NCBI GenBank assembly: GCA_949297215.1
Contig: CASFRV010000003.1
Span: 42,495-106,494 of the forward strand
Direction of reading: 5' to 3'
Length of the DNA stretch: 64,000 nucleotides
From: an uncultured Bacteroidales bacterium
GTDB lineage: Bacteria; Bacteroidota; Bacteroidia; Bacteroidales; Bacteroidaceae
Below, in pieces: positions 26,438-34,935 of this stretch. Both the position numbers and the translations under genes were made by a program. Within the stretch, counting starts at the first letter, position 1. Each line of letters begins with the position of its first letter. A model generated the notes under the pieces. The model had not been told where the DNA came from. It made no database searches and saw only the letters and a program-made list of their open reading frames with translations.

Positions 26438-27754
26438 ATGGGAAATTTAGTAGCTATTGTCGGGCGTCCCAACGTTGGGAAATCCACGCTTTTCAACCGT
26501 CTTACCGGTACGCGGCAGGCCATTGTGAGCGAAGAGGCCGGAACAACGCGCGACCGTCAGTATGGAAAATGTGAGTGGTGCGGAAAAGAATTTTCTATTG
26601 TCGATACCGGCGGATGGATTGTCAAGTCCGACGACGTGTTTGAAGAGGAGATACGCAAGCAGGTGCTCATTGCAACTGAGGAAGCCGACATCATACTTTT
26701 CGTTGTCGACATCAAAAACGGTGTCACCGACCTTGATACGGAAGTGGCCTCTATTCTTCGCAGGAGCAAGGTGCCCGTGCTGTTGTGTACGAATAAGACC
26801 GACAACAACGAGGACAGATACAATGCGGCCGAGTTCTATTCCTTGGGCTTGGGCGACCCTTATTGCATTTCAGCGGCCACAGGTAGCGGTACGGGCGAGC
26901 TGCTCGATGTGATTCTCGACATGTTGAAAAAAAACACGACGACCGATGACGACGAGACCCTTTTGCCCCGCTTTTCCGTCGTGGGCCGTCCCAACGCCGG
27001 CAAGAGCAGCCTGATCAATTCTTTCATTGGCGAGGACCGTAACATCGTCACAGACATTGCCGGCACCACGCGCGACAGCATCCTGACGCGTTTCAACAAG
27101 TTTGGTTTCGATTTCTATCTGGTCGACACGGCCGGCATCCGCAAGAAGAACAAAATCTCCGAAGATTTGGAGTTTTATTCCGTCATGCGCTCCATAAGGG
27201 CCATCGAGCATTCCGACGTCTGCATTCTTCTCATTGATGCAACGAGAGGTATCGAGGCGCAGGATATGAATATCGTCCAGATCATTCAGCGCAACAACAA
27301 GAGCCTGGTCGTTGTGGTCAACAAGTGGGATCTTGTCGAGGACAAGACCAACGATGTCATCGCCCGTTACGAGCAGGCCATCCGCAGCCGCATGGCTCCG
27401 TTCTCCGATTTTCCCATCATTTTCGCCTCGGCGCTTACGAAGCAGCGCATCTTCAAGGTCTTGGAGGCAGCCAATGCTGTTTATGCCAACCGGAAATCGC
27501 GCATCAGCACGTCCAAGCTCAACGAGGAGATGCTTCCCATCATCGAAAACTATCCCCCACCCTCGATGAAGGGAAAATATATCAAGATAAAGTATTGCTC
27601 GCAGCTTCCGAACACGCAGATTCCTTCTTTCGTGTTTTACGCCAACCTGCCGCAGTATGTCAAGGAGCCGTACAAGCGTTTCTTGGAGAATAAGATTCGC
27701 GAGAAGTGGAATTTCTGCGGTACGCCCATAAACATCTTCATACGTCAGAAGTAG
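26438..27754 (+). CDS. der: GTPase Der (EngA)
   Basis: 438 residues with two tandem GTPase domains: first [12 protein letters not shown] (about 8-19) with DTGGW and NKTD, second [12 protein letters not shown] (about 185) with DTAGIR and NKWD. A KH-like C-terminal domain follows. Acts in 50S subunit assembly. 61 bases after era, same strand. Confidence 0.96.
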   Translation: MGNLVAIVGRPNVGKSTLFNRLTGTRQAIVSEEAGTTRDRQYGKCEWCGKEFSIVDTGGWIVKSDDVFEEEIRKQVLIATEEADIILFVVDIKNGVTDLDTEVASILRRSKVPVLLCTNKTDNNEDRYNAAEFYSLGLGDPYCISAATGSGTGELLDVILDMLKKNTTTDDDETLLPRFSVVGRPNAGKSSLINSFIGEDRNIVTDIAGTTRDSILTRFNKFGFDFYLVDTAGIRKKNKISEDLEFYSVMRSIRAIEHSDVCILLIDATRGIEAQDMNIVQIIQRNNKSLVVVVNKWDLVEDKTNDVIARYEQAIRSRMAPFSDFPIIFASALTKQRIFKVLEAANAVYANRKSRISTSKLNEEMLPIIENYPPPSMKGKYIKIKYCSQLPNTQIPSFVFYANLPQYVKEPYKRFLENKIREKWNFCGTPINIFIRQK

Positions 27755-27759
27755 CCGGT

Positions 27760-28173
27760 ATGAGGAGGTTTCCCGTTTCGTTCGTCATCGTCTGCTTGCT
27801 TTTGGTGCAGTCGTGCCGCAGCGACGGCAAAACGTCCGATGCGGGCGGGCCGCAGCTACCCACCCACGAGGAAATATGCGCTTACTACAACCTCTATCTT
27901 CAAGGCGACTATGCTGGCTACGTGGCTGCCATGCAGTCGTGCGATGGCAAGACGCCGGCCTACCGCAAGCAGATGGCCCTTCTTTTCAAGCAGCATGCAA
28001 AGCTCTCGGCCGACAGGAACGGAAAGGTTCTCTCCGTGCGTGTAAACCGCATAGAGCCGCATAACGGCGGTCGCATGCTCAACGTATTTCTCATTACGGA
28101 GTACGAAGACGGCACCAACGAGGAAATTCTCCTCCCCATGGTTCACGACGGCAGCCGTTGGCGGTTGCAGTGA
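27760..28173 (+). CDS. Small lipoprotein, possibly NTF2-like
   Basis: 137 residues from the ATG at 27760, five bases after the der stop. Signal peptide with lipobox LVQSC (Cys near residue 18). The mature part has two or three helices (YYNLYLQGDYAGYVAAM, YRKQMALLFKQHAKL) and then strands ending in DGSRWRL, an order like the NTF2-like DUF4878-type lipoproteins. I do not recognise a specific family. Probably cotranscribed with der. Confidence 0.65.
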   Translation: MRRFPVSFVIVCLLLVQSCRSDGKTSDAGGPQLPTHEEICAYYNLYLQGDYAGYVAAMQSCDGKTPAYRKQMALLFKQHAKLSADRNGKVLSVRVNRIEPHNGGRMLNVFLITEYEDGTNEEILLPMVHDGSRWRLQ

Positions 28174-28188
28174 GTTTTCCCAAACGAG

Positions 28189-28229
28189 GCCGGCGGCCTG
28201 TGTCCCTTTTCGGGGTGCAGGCCGCCGGC
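28189..28229. terminator. Bidirectional terminator between convergent genes
   Basis: Perfect 12-base stem GCCGGCGGCCTG / CAGGCCGCCGGC with a 17-base loop, between the plus-strand stop at 28173 and the minus-strand stop at 28254. Confidence 0.8.
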
Positions 28230-28253
28230 TGTATTTGTTTCTGGGCCGTCGTT

Positions 28254-29207
28254 TCAGGCCATGTGTACGTCTTCCAGGTTTACCAGCCCGTTTACGATGG
28301 CATAGATGGTCAGCCCGGCCACCGAGTGGATGCTGAGTTTGCGCGAGATGTTTTTTCTGTGCGTCAGCACGGTGTTTATCGAGATAAACAGCTTGTCGGC
28401 CACCTCTTTGTTTGTCATGCCGCGCACGATGCAGCCCACAATTTCTTTTTCTCTCTCCGACAGCGTTTCCTGCCCGTCGTTCCGTTCCGTTCTGTTGCCG
28501 TTGGCTTCGTTTGTTCCGGCTGCCACTTTGCTTTCCAGCAGTTGCACGGCCGGTACGAACAGGCAGTTTTCCAGTTCGCAGTGGGTGTGCAGGTCGGCTT
28601 CGCAGTTGAAAATGTCGAACAGCACCGTGTTGAGCAGTTCCACGTTTTCGTGCGGAGCGTAATATTTGATGATAATGTTTTTCAGCTCTTGCAGCTTTTT
28701 GTCGATGCTCTCGTGGCCTTTCAGAAACTGGGCTATTTCGAAGTTGGCCGGCCGCTGGCCTTCCAGCAGGCGGTTGACGTACGAAAATATCTTGCGGTTT
28801 TCATATTCCATGTGCTTGCGCACCTCGCCCATATACTCGTCATAAAATTTCAGTATCAGGTAAGCCACCTCGTTCTTCTCCGAACAGTCGATTGCTTCCA
28901 GCAGCTTTCGCCGGATGGCCGGCAGCTGAAAGTCAAGGAAGTAGCTGTGAGCTTGTTGCAGGTAGGTAATCAGCGCTGCCACCGACACCTTGTCGGTATA
29001 ATAGTCGGCCGTGTCGGCTCCGTTCTTCATATAGTTGGCCACGGCCAGGAACGTTGTGGTGTCCACGCCGTTTTCGCAGCACACCTCTTTGACGGTTTTT
29101 TCTCCGAAGCCGAGGGGAATGCCAAAGCGGCTCATCATTTGCAGCAGATGATGCTCGTCGCAAATGACGTCGCACATTTTATCTGTATCCTTATAGTTGG
29201 CGGACAT
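28254..29207 (-). CDS. Hemerythrin-LuxR fusion transcriptional regulator (RIC/ScdA-like sensor)
   Basis: 317 residues from ATG 29207 (a GTG 12 bases upstream is possible). N-terminal DUF542/ScdA-like segment (15-60, GIPLGFGEKTVKEVC) lacks the CC of iron-repair proteins. A hemerythrin domain follows with a full di-iron ligand set: His87, His132-x3-Glu136, His165, His207 or His209, Glu213. A LuxR helix-turn-helix is at about 248-310 (LSEREKEIVGCIVRGMTNKE). The likely role is a DNA-binding sensor of oxygen, nitric oxide or iron-redox state. Neighbouring NarL-type regulator and kinase are on the same strand but separated by 150 bases. Confidence 0.85.
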   Translation of the reverse strand: MSANYKDTDKMCDVICDEHHLLQMMSRFGIPLGFGEKTVKEVCCENGVDTTTFLAVANYMKNGADTADYYTDKVSVAALITYLQQAHSYFLDFQLPAIRRKLLEAIDCSEKNEVAYLILKFYDEYMGEVRKHMEYENRKIFSYVNRLLEGQRPANFEIAQFLKGHESIDKKLQELKNIIIKYYAPHENVELLNTVLFDIFNCEADLHTHCELENCLFVPAVQLLESKVAAGTNEANGNRTERNDGQETLSEREKEIVGCIVRGMTNKEVADKLFISINTVLTHRKNISRKLSIHSVAGLTIYAIVNGLVNLEDVHMA

Positions 29208-29357
29208 TTTGTCAAGCACTTGTTAAAAGTGCTACAAAGGAAAGCATTTTCGCCCGACTTGCCGCTCACCACATTTGGGTATTTTCCGCTTTTTCCGGGT
29301 GATTTCCGCCGCCGGCGGCCGGCTTGCGCCCCGTTAGGGAGGCGCTGTGTGGTTTTC

Positions 29358-30023
29358 TCATTCGATGGGGAGCGTCAGATAGCCTTTGGCCAAGGCTCTC
29401 AGGACAAGGTCGGTGGCGTTGCGTGCGCCGAATTTCTGCATCAGGTTCTTGCGGTGCGTTTCCACGGTGTTTTCCGAGATGAAGAGCAGGTGCGAAATTT
29501 CCACCGTGCTGTATCCTTTTGCCATGGCCCGCAGCACGTCCAGTTCGCGTGGCGACGGCGTTTCGGCGGTGCCGGCCGCTCCGCTTTCCGCCCGGTCCAT
29601 TTTGTGGAGCAGCTTTTCAAACTTGGGGCAGAAGTATTTTTCGCCGGCGGCAGCGGCTGTCACGGCCCGCAATACGTGTCCCGGATCCGACGTCTTGAAC
29701 ACCACGCCGTCCACCCGGGCTTCGGCCAGCCGCCTGATGGTCCATATTTCCTCGTGCATCGTGTTCACCACGATTTTTGCCTGAGGTTGTTGCCGGCGTA
29801 TGGCGTCGACGAGGGCCAAGCCGTCCATGTCGGGCAGTTCCACGTCGAGCAGGTAGATGTCGAACGTCTGCCGGGTCATCTTTTCCAGCAGTTCGTGTCC
29901 CGTACGCACCGCTTCGATGTGGCGGATGGCCGGCAAACCGCCAAGCAGGCTCTTCAATCCTTCGAGCACCAGCGAATGGTCGTCGACGACGACGGCGTCC
30001 ATGCACGCCTCTTCGTTTTTCAT
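29358..30023 (-). CDS. NarL/LuxR-type response regulator
   Basis: 221 residues from ATG 30023 (MKNEEACMDAVVVDDH). Receiver domain: acidic pair DD near 12-13, phosphoacceptor Asp in YLLDVELPDMDG (about 58), Thr in VVNTMH and Lys in FKTSD. C-terminal LuxR helix-turn-helix (PSPRELDVLRAMAKGYSTVE). The cognate kinase is the gene at 30089-31879 just upstream, 65 bases away, with a promoter element between them. Confidence 0.92.
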   Translation of the reverse strand: MKNEEACMDAVVVDDHSLVLEGLKSLLGGLPAIRHIEAVRTGHELLEKMTRQTFDIYLLDVELPDMDGLALVDAIRRQQPQAKIVVNTMHEEIWTIRRLAEARVDGVVFKTSDPGHVLRAVTAAAAGEKYFCPKFEKLLHKMDRAESGAAGTAETPSPRELDVLRAMAKGYSTVEISHLLFISENTVETHRKNLMQKFGARNATDLVLRALAKGYLTLPIE

Positions 30024-30040
30024 ATTCTTTTCCACAGTTG

Positions 30041-30048
30041 CAAAATTA
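30041..30048 (-). promoter_or_regulatory. -7 element before the response regulator
   Basis: Minus strand reads TAATTTTG in the 65-base gap between kinase and regulator, 17 bases before the regulator ATG. The regulator may be transcribed independently of its kinase. Confidence 0.45.
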
Positions 30049-30088
30049 TGAAAAAGCAGGCGCGCCGCGCTCACGGGTTTCCGTGATT

Positions 30089-31879
30089 TTATGCCATATC
30101 CGTCAGGAAGAGTAAGGTGCTTCCCTGCTCCGTGTGCGTCAGTTGCAGGCTGCCGCCTACGGCTTCCGCGCGTTTTTTCATGGTGCGCAGGCCGATGCCC
30201 CTGTCGCCGCGTTCTCCGCCGCGTCCGTTGTCGCTCACGCTCAGGGCCAGCCGTCCGTTTTCCAGGTGCAGGTCGACGTCGATGCGCGAGGCGCCGGCAT
30301 GTTTCATGGCGTTGCCCACCGCCTCTTGCACGATGCGGTACACTTCCAGCGCCGTTGCCGGAGCGATGCGTTCAAAGGCGTCGGGCTTTTCCGCGTGCGA
30401 CGCGTAGCCGATGCTGCATGCGCTTCCCTCGTTCGCGGCATGCAGATAGTCGGCGAGCACTTCGTCGAGCGACGCTTCGCGAAATTCCGGCGGCAGCAGT
30501 TCGTGCGACACTCTGCGCACGCTCTCGCGCGTTTTTTCCAGCATGCCGCACCACTTTTCCCCCTCTCCGCCGGCGGCTCTCATCTGCATCTCAATGGCCA
30601 GCAGGTCGTTGCAGATGCCGTCGTGCAGCTCGGCCGAGAGGCGTGTCCGCTCGCTCTCCAAGCCTTCGAGGTAACGGCCCGTCAGCCGTTTTGTCGTGTC
30701 GTGGCGCAGCCGGATATACTCCTTTTCGCTCAGCTCGGCCCGTAGCCGTTCGCGGGCTGTGCGCGTGCGTTGGCGTTGGAAAAAGAAGACGAATGCCGCC
30801 ACGCACACGGCAAAGGCTCCGCCCGTCGTGCCCATGCGCAGACGATGGGCTGCCAGTTCGGCTGCGCGCTGCGCCCTTTCTTCGGCCAGCGCCAGCTCCT
30901 TTTCGCGCGTTTCGTAGCGCACGGTCAGCTCGCGCAGGCTTTCGGCCTTTTCTTTTTCGTAGAGCGTGTCGCGCACGCTGCCGGCCCGGGCCAGCGTTTC
31001 ATAGGCCAGCCGGTAGTTGCCCAGGCGGGCATAGGCATCGTGCATGCCGTTGTAAAAGTCGTAAACAATGAAGGGAAACCCCTTTATTCCCGGCAGCGCC
31101 AGCGCTTCCTGTCCCGTGGCGATGGCCTGGCGGTAGCGGCCTGCGTTCATCTCGCCCACGAAGCGCAGCTGATAATACATGGCACGGGCCGTCACCGACT
31201 CGACATGCGGCAGCAGCGCTTCGGCCTGCCGATCGCATCGGGCGGCTTCCGCTTCGTGTCCGCCTGTACGCAGTACGTAGGCCAGATACGAGCGGGCTCC
31301 CAGGGCTGTTTCATAATTGTCCGCCCCCTCGGCCAGCACCGCGGCTTTGCTGAAACCGCGTGCAGCGGCTTCCCGTTCTCCGCACATCAGAAACACCGAT
31401 GCCGTGCCCATATGTATGTCGGCCAGGGCCGGATCGTCCGGGCAGCGGGCCGCCCATGCCTCGCTTTTGTGGGCACAGTCGGCGGCTTGTGCCTTGTTCT
31501 GCATGTCGACGTGCAGCGTGGCCAGATTCATGTAGAGCGCGGCAGCCGCTTCGCAGGCCTGCGCGTCGGTTGTGCGGGCAAACGTGGGCGTCACGACCAG
31601 GCTGAGCGCATTGTCGTAGCTCTTCAAGGCTTCTTCCAGCTTGCCTTGAGAGCGCAGATAAACGCCCAGCGCGCTTTCGGCCTCGACGAGTGCCGTCGTG
31701 TCGCGTTGCTTCGTGGCGCGTTCTTGCATGCGGTGGGCCACGCTGATGGCCGAGTCGGTCTTTCCCTGCGCGTGGAGTGCGTCGGCCAGCGATTGCAGGC
31801 GTTGCGTCTCGCGGTCGGCCGCGGCGGGCAGGGCCGGCAGCATTGCTGCCAATATAATAAGGAGCAGGCGGTGTTTCAT
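30089..31879 (-). CDS. TPR-containing sensor histidine kinase (NarX/DesK-type)
   Basis: 596 residues. Signal peptide, then a periplasmic array of TPR-like helices (about 25-320), coiled coil, one membrane helix near 347-367 (FAVCVAAFVFFF), then a HisKA_3 dimerisation domain with ERTRLSAELHDGICNDLLAIE (phospho-His about residue 423), and a HATPase with NAMKHAG (N box), SDNGRGG and GIGLRTMKKRAEAVGG. This class pairs with NarL-type regulators. No ligand-binding fold other than TPR is visible, so the signal may be a protein or peptide. Confidence 0.92.
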   Translation of the reverse strand: MKHRLLLIILAAMLPALPAAADRETQRLQSLADALHAQGKTDSAISVAHRMQERATKQRDTTALVEAESALGVYLRSQGKLEEALKSYDNALSLVVTPTFARTTDAQACEAAAALYMNLATLHVDMQNKAQAADCAHKSEAWAARCPDDPALADIHMGTASVFLMCGEREAAARGFSKAAVLAEGADNYETALGARSYLAYVLRTGGHEAEAARCDRQAEALLPHVESVTARAMYYQLRFVGEMNAGRYRQAIATGQEALALPGIKGFPFIVYDFYNGMHDAYARLGNYRLAYETLARAGSVRDTLYEKEKAESLRELTVRYETREKELALAEERAQRAAELAAHRLRMGTTGGAFAVCVAAFVFFFQRQRTRTARERLRAELSEKEYIRLRHDTTKRLTGRYLEGLESERTRLSAELHDGICNDLLAIEMQMRAAGGEGEKWCGMLEKTRESVRRVSHELLPPEFREASLDEVLADYLHAANEGSACSIGYASHAEKPDAFERIAPATALEVYRIVQEAVGNAMKHAGASRIDVDLHLENGRLALSVSDNGRGGERGDRGIGLRTMKKRAEAVGGSLQLTHTEQGSTLLFLTDMA

Positions 31880-32110
31880 GGTGTTAGTTTTGAGGTTTTC
31901 CGCCGCAATATAGGGATTTTATTTCACAGCGCCCCCGTTTTTTCTCCCCAATCTTTTTGATTTGCGATTTTCCCGGCGGCAAATGTTGTTTTCTTGCCCC
32001 GAAAAAAGCTTTTGTCGCCGCCATAAAAGTTTTTGTCGCCGGCTTCACGGTCTGTAGCAGGCGGCATAACGTTTGCATGCCTTCGCCCCGACGCCGGCAT
32101 GGGTTAAAGT
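31880..32110. other. Intergenic region upstream of the kinase and nadE
   Basis: No gene. Contains a short direct duplication near 32003-32043 (AAAAGCTTTTGTCGCCG then AAAAGTTTTTGTCGCCG) of unknown meaning. The tandem promoter-bearing repeats begin directly to its right. Confidence 0.4.
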
Positions 32111-32193
32111 TTCGCGAAGATAGGATGCGGCTCGGGCAAGGCCGGGAAAAAGCGAGCTTTTTCTTGCCTTCCCTCTCGCCTTTCACTACTTTG
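32111..32193 (+). repeat. Copy A of the promoter-bearing hairpin repeat
   Basis: Begins TTCGCGAAGATAGGATGCGG and runs to TACTTTG. It contains TTG (32164-32166) and a 20-base spacer, but the -7 element has lost one base (TAnTTTG, 32187-32193), so the promoter is probably impaired. Arms GGCAAGG and CTTGCC flank an AAAAAGC/GCTTTTT core, giving a hairpin. Confidence 0.7.
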
Positions 32194-32194
32194 C

Positions 32195-32278
32195 TTCGCG
32201 AAGATAGGATGCGGCTCGGCCAAGGCCGTGGAAAAGCAAGCTTTTCCTTGCCTTGGCGCTCGCCTTTCACTATCTTTG
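32195..32278 (+). repeat. Copy B of the promoter-bearing hairpin repeat, likely nadE promoter
   Basis: Tandem with copy A at an 84-base period; the first 20 bases after TTCGCGAAG are identical. Has the intact pair TTG (32248-32250), 20 bases, TATCTTTG (32271-32278), 23 bases before the nadE ATG. A hairpin forms from CAAGGC/GCCTTG and AAAAGC/GCTTTT; its right arm overlaps the -33 region. Confidence 0.75.
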
Positions 32279-32301
32279 CCACAAAATAACGGAGAAAAGA
32301 A

Positions 32302-34257
32302 ATGAACAACGGTTTTGTAAAGGTGGCGGCAGCCATGCCGCGTGTGCGGGTGGCCGACTGCGCCTACAACACGGACAGCATCATGAACCTGATGGCGCAG
32401 GCCGAAGGTCAGGGCGTCGAAATCATTTGTTTCCCAGAGCTTTGCGTCACGGCATATACCTGCCAGGACTTGTTTCAGCAGCAGCTGCTGCTGGAAGAGG
32501 CCGAGTCGTCGCTGCTGAAGCTCATGGAGTTTAGCCACAACCTGGCCATCACGGCCATCGTGGGCGTTCCGCTGGCATACGAAGGCGTGTTGCTCAACTG
32601 TGCCGCCGTCATCCACCGCGGCAAGGTGACGGGCATCGTGCCGAAAACCTATCTGCCCAACTACAAGGAGTTTTACGAGCAGCGCTGGTTCGCCCCGGCC
32701 ACGTCGCTGCGCGAGGGCAGCCTCTTGAAGTTCTGCGGGCAGTGCGTCCCCATCGGCAGCCGCCTGCTGTTTGAGATGGCACACTGCACCTTCGGCATCG
32801 AAATATGCGAAGACCTCTGGGCGCCCCTGCCGCCCAGCAGCGGGCTCGCGCTCGAAGGGGCCGACATCGTTTTCAACCTCAGCGCCAGCAACGACCTGGT
32901 GGGCAAGGACCGCTACGTCCATGCCCTCGTCGAGGGACAGAGCGCGCGTTGCATCGCGGGCTACGTTTATGCGTCGTGCGGTTTTGGCGAAAGCACGCAG
33001 GACGTCGTGTTCGGCGGCAAGGCCTGCATAGCAGAAAACGGCCACATGCTGGCCGAGGGCAAGCGCTTTGCCACCGAAGAGCAATTGGTGGTGAGCGAAA
33101 TCGACGTGGAGCGCCTCCGCCTCGAACGCAGGGCCAACACCTCGTTCGGAGCGGGCAAGAGCCTGCAAAAGGCGGCTCCCGCCTACCGCCATTTGGAGAT
33201 AGAGCCCGAAACGAGCGCCACCGCGCGCTTTTCGCTCACGCGGAGCATCGACCCGCTCCCCTTCGTGCCGCGCGGCGAAGAGCTGGACCTGCGTTGCGAG
33301 GAAATCATCAGCATCCAGGCCCAGGGCCTGGCGCAACGGCTGGCCCACACGCGGATGCAGACCGTGGTTGTGGGCATCAGCGGCGGCCTCGACTCTACGC
33401 TGGCCCTGCTGGTGTGCGTGCATGCGTTCGATTGTCTCGGCCTGAACCGCAAGGGCATTGTGGGCATCACGATGCCCGGCTTCGGCACAACCGACCGCAC
33501 GTACACCAACGCTGTCAATCTGATGAAAGGCTTGGGCATCACCATCCGCGAAATAAGCATACGCGAATCCTGCGAGGTTCATTTTCACGATTTGGGCCAC
33601 GACCTGACCACGCACGACACGACATACGAGAACGCGCAGGCCCGGGAGCGCACCCAGATCCTGATGGACGCGGCCAACCAGATGAACGGCCTCGTTGTGG
33701 GGACGGGTGACCTGAGCGAGCTGGCGCTGGGCTGGACTACCTACAACGGCGACCACATGAGCATGTATGCCGTGAACGTTTCCATCCCGAAAACGCTGGT
33801 GCGCCACATCGTGAAATGGGTGGCCAACAACGTTGCCGACGATTACAACCGCACCACGCTGCTCGACATCGTGGGCACACCCATCAGTCCCGAGCTCATA
33901 CCGGCCGACGAGGCCGGCAACATCACGCAGAAAACCGAAGACCTGGTGGGGCCGTACGAGCTGCACGATTTCTTCCTCTACTACACGTTGCGCTACGGCT
34001 TCCGCCCGTCGAAGGTGTTCTTCCTGGCAAAGGCTGCTTTCGACGGCTCGACGCCCGAAGCCGGCAGCTACGACGACCAAACGATAAAGAAATGGCTCAC
34101 GGTGTTTTACCGCCGTTTCTTCTCGCAGCAGTTCAAGCGCAGCTGCCTGCCCGACGGCCCGAAGGTGGGCAGTTGCTCGCTCAGTCCCCGGGGCGACTGG
34201 CGCATGCCGAGCGATGCTGCAGCCCGGGCCTGGCTGGACGAATGTGAGAACCTGTAA
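32302..34257 (+). CDS. nadE: Glutamine-dependent NAD(+) synthetase
   Basis: 651 residues. N-terminal nitrilase-type glutaminase with triad Glu46 (FPELC), Lys115 (VPKTYLPNY) and Cys169 (IEICEDLW). C-terminal synthetase with the ATP-pyrophosphatase loop GISGGLDST (about 358-366). It amidates deamido-NAD using glutamine as nitrogen donor. Length and order match the two-domain form. Followed after 11 bases by a BatD-like gene. The promoter lies in repeat copy B. Confidence 0.95.
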   Translation: MNNGFVKVAAAMPRVRVADCAYNTDSIMNLMAQAEGQGVEIICFPELCVTAYTCQDLFQQQLLLEEAESSLLKLMEFSHNLAITAIVGVPLAYEGVLLNCAAVIHRGKVTGIVPKTYLPNYKEFYEQRWFAPATSLREGSLLKFCGQCVPIGSRLLFEMAHCTFGIEICEDLWAPLPPSSGLALEGADIVFNLSASNDLVGKDRYVHALVEGQSARCIAGYVYASCGFGESTQDVVFGGKACIAENGHMLAEGKRFATEEQLVVSEIDVERLRLERRANTSFGAGKSLQKAAPAYRHLEIEPETSATARFSLTRSIDPLPFVPRGEELDLRCEEIISIQAQGLAQRLAHTRMQTVVVGISGGLDSTLALLVCVHAFDCLGLNRKGIVGITMPGFGTTDRTYTNAVNLMKGLGITIREISIRESCEVHFHDLGHDLTTHDTTYENAQARERTQILMDAANQMNGLVVGTGDLSELALGWTTYNGDHMSMYAVNVSIPKTLVRHIVKWVANNVADDYNRTTLLDIVGTPISPELIPADEAGNITQKTEDLVGPYELHDFFLYYTLRYGFRPSKVFFLAKAAFDGSTPEAGSYDDQTIKKWLTVFYRRFFSQQFKRSCLPDGPKVGSCSLSPRGDWRMPSDAAARAWLDECENL

Positions 34258-34268
34258 AACGCGAGCGG

Positions 34269-34802
34269 ATGAAAAGGATATTATTGCTCTTGTTGGCCGG
34301 AATGGCCTTTGCCGCCCTTGCCGCGCGCGATAAAGTGAAGGTCAGCTTTTTTGCCCGCCTGCAATGCGACCGCAACGTGGTTTATATGGGCGACAGCTGC
34401 CTGGTGTCGGTCGTGCTTTACGCCGACGCTCCGTTTGAAAAGGTGGACTGCCACACCGAGCCCGACGTGAAGAACGCACGCCTGCGTGAACGCAGGCTGT
34501 ACGCGGCCCGGCCCATGGGGCGCACGCAGATAGACGGAAAAGCCTACTACACGTACGTGTGGGCGCAGTATGTGCTGACGCCCGACAAGACGGGAAGCGT
34601 CGTCCTGCCTGCGCACAAGTTTACGGGCAGCTTCCGCATCTATCAGGAAAGCCACGATCCGTTCAGCTTCTTTTTCGGCGCTCCCCGCCGCTACCGCCTG
34701 GTGGAAGCCGACGGAGAGAGCGAAAAGCTGAAAATAGAGGTAAAAGAAAAGCCACTGCGCACAACGGAGGAAATCATGCGTTCGGGCGGCGGCGTGCTCT
34801 GA
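34269..34802 (+). CDS. Short BatD-like secreted protein
   Basis: 177 residues with a signal peptide (KRILLLLLAGMAFAALA). The mature sequence matches the N-terminal immunoglobulin-like module of BatD family proteins: CDRNVVYMGDSCLVSVVLYA, then YVWAQYVLTPDKTGSVVLPA, IYQESHDPFSFFFG and the ending EEIMRSGGGVL. Full BatD proteins are about three times longer and sit in bat operons; here only one module is present and no batABE genes are nearby. It is probably a stand-alone family member rather than a fragment, since it has its own signal and stop. Confidence 0.75.
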   Translation: MKRILLLLLAGMAFAALAARDKVKVSFFARLQCDRNVVYMGDSCLVSVVLYADAPFEKVDCHTEPDVKNARLRERRLYAARPMGRTQIDGKAYYTYVWAQYVLTPDKTGSVVLPAHKFTGSFRIYQESHDPFSFFFGAPRRYRLVEADGESEKLKIEVKEKPLRTTEEIMRSGGGVL

Positions 34803-34855
34803 GGCAAAGCGCTCCGGGCCCCCACTCTGCCGCTTACAGCGCGCATATATGAAGC

Positions 34856-34892
34856 AAAGCTCCCCCGACAGACAGCCTGTCGGGGGAGCTTT
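34856..34892. terminator. Bidirectional terminator
   Basis: Perfect 15-base stem AAAGCTCCCCCGACA / TGTCGGGGGAGCTTT with a 7-base loop, between the BatD-like gene (plus) and the nitroreductase (minus). Confidence 0.9.
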
Positions 34893-34935
34893 GCCGTTTT
34901 CGGCCGGCGTCGGACCGATTGCCCGTGCCGGCCGG

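Noticed and set aside
28158-30086. Plus-strand open frame of 642 codons
   Set aside because: Antisense to the hemerythrin-LuxR regulator and response regulator, whose domains and residues are clear.
32111-32278. CRISPR-like array
   Set aside because: Only two imperfect tandem copies of about 84 bases with no spacers and no cas genes; they are promoter-bearing repeats.
32104-34080. Minus-strand open frame of 658 codons
   Set aside because: Antisense to nadE, and its 5' half also runs through the noncoding promoter repeats; translations such as REDRMRLGQ come from the repeat, not from a protein.
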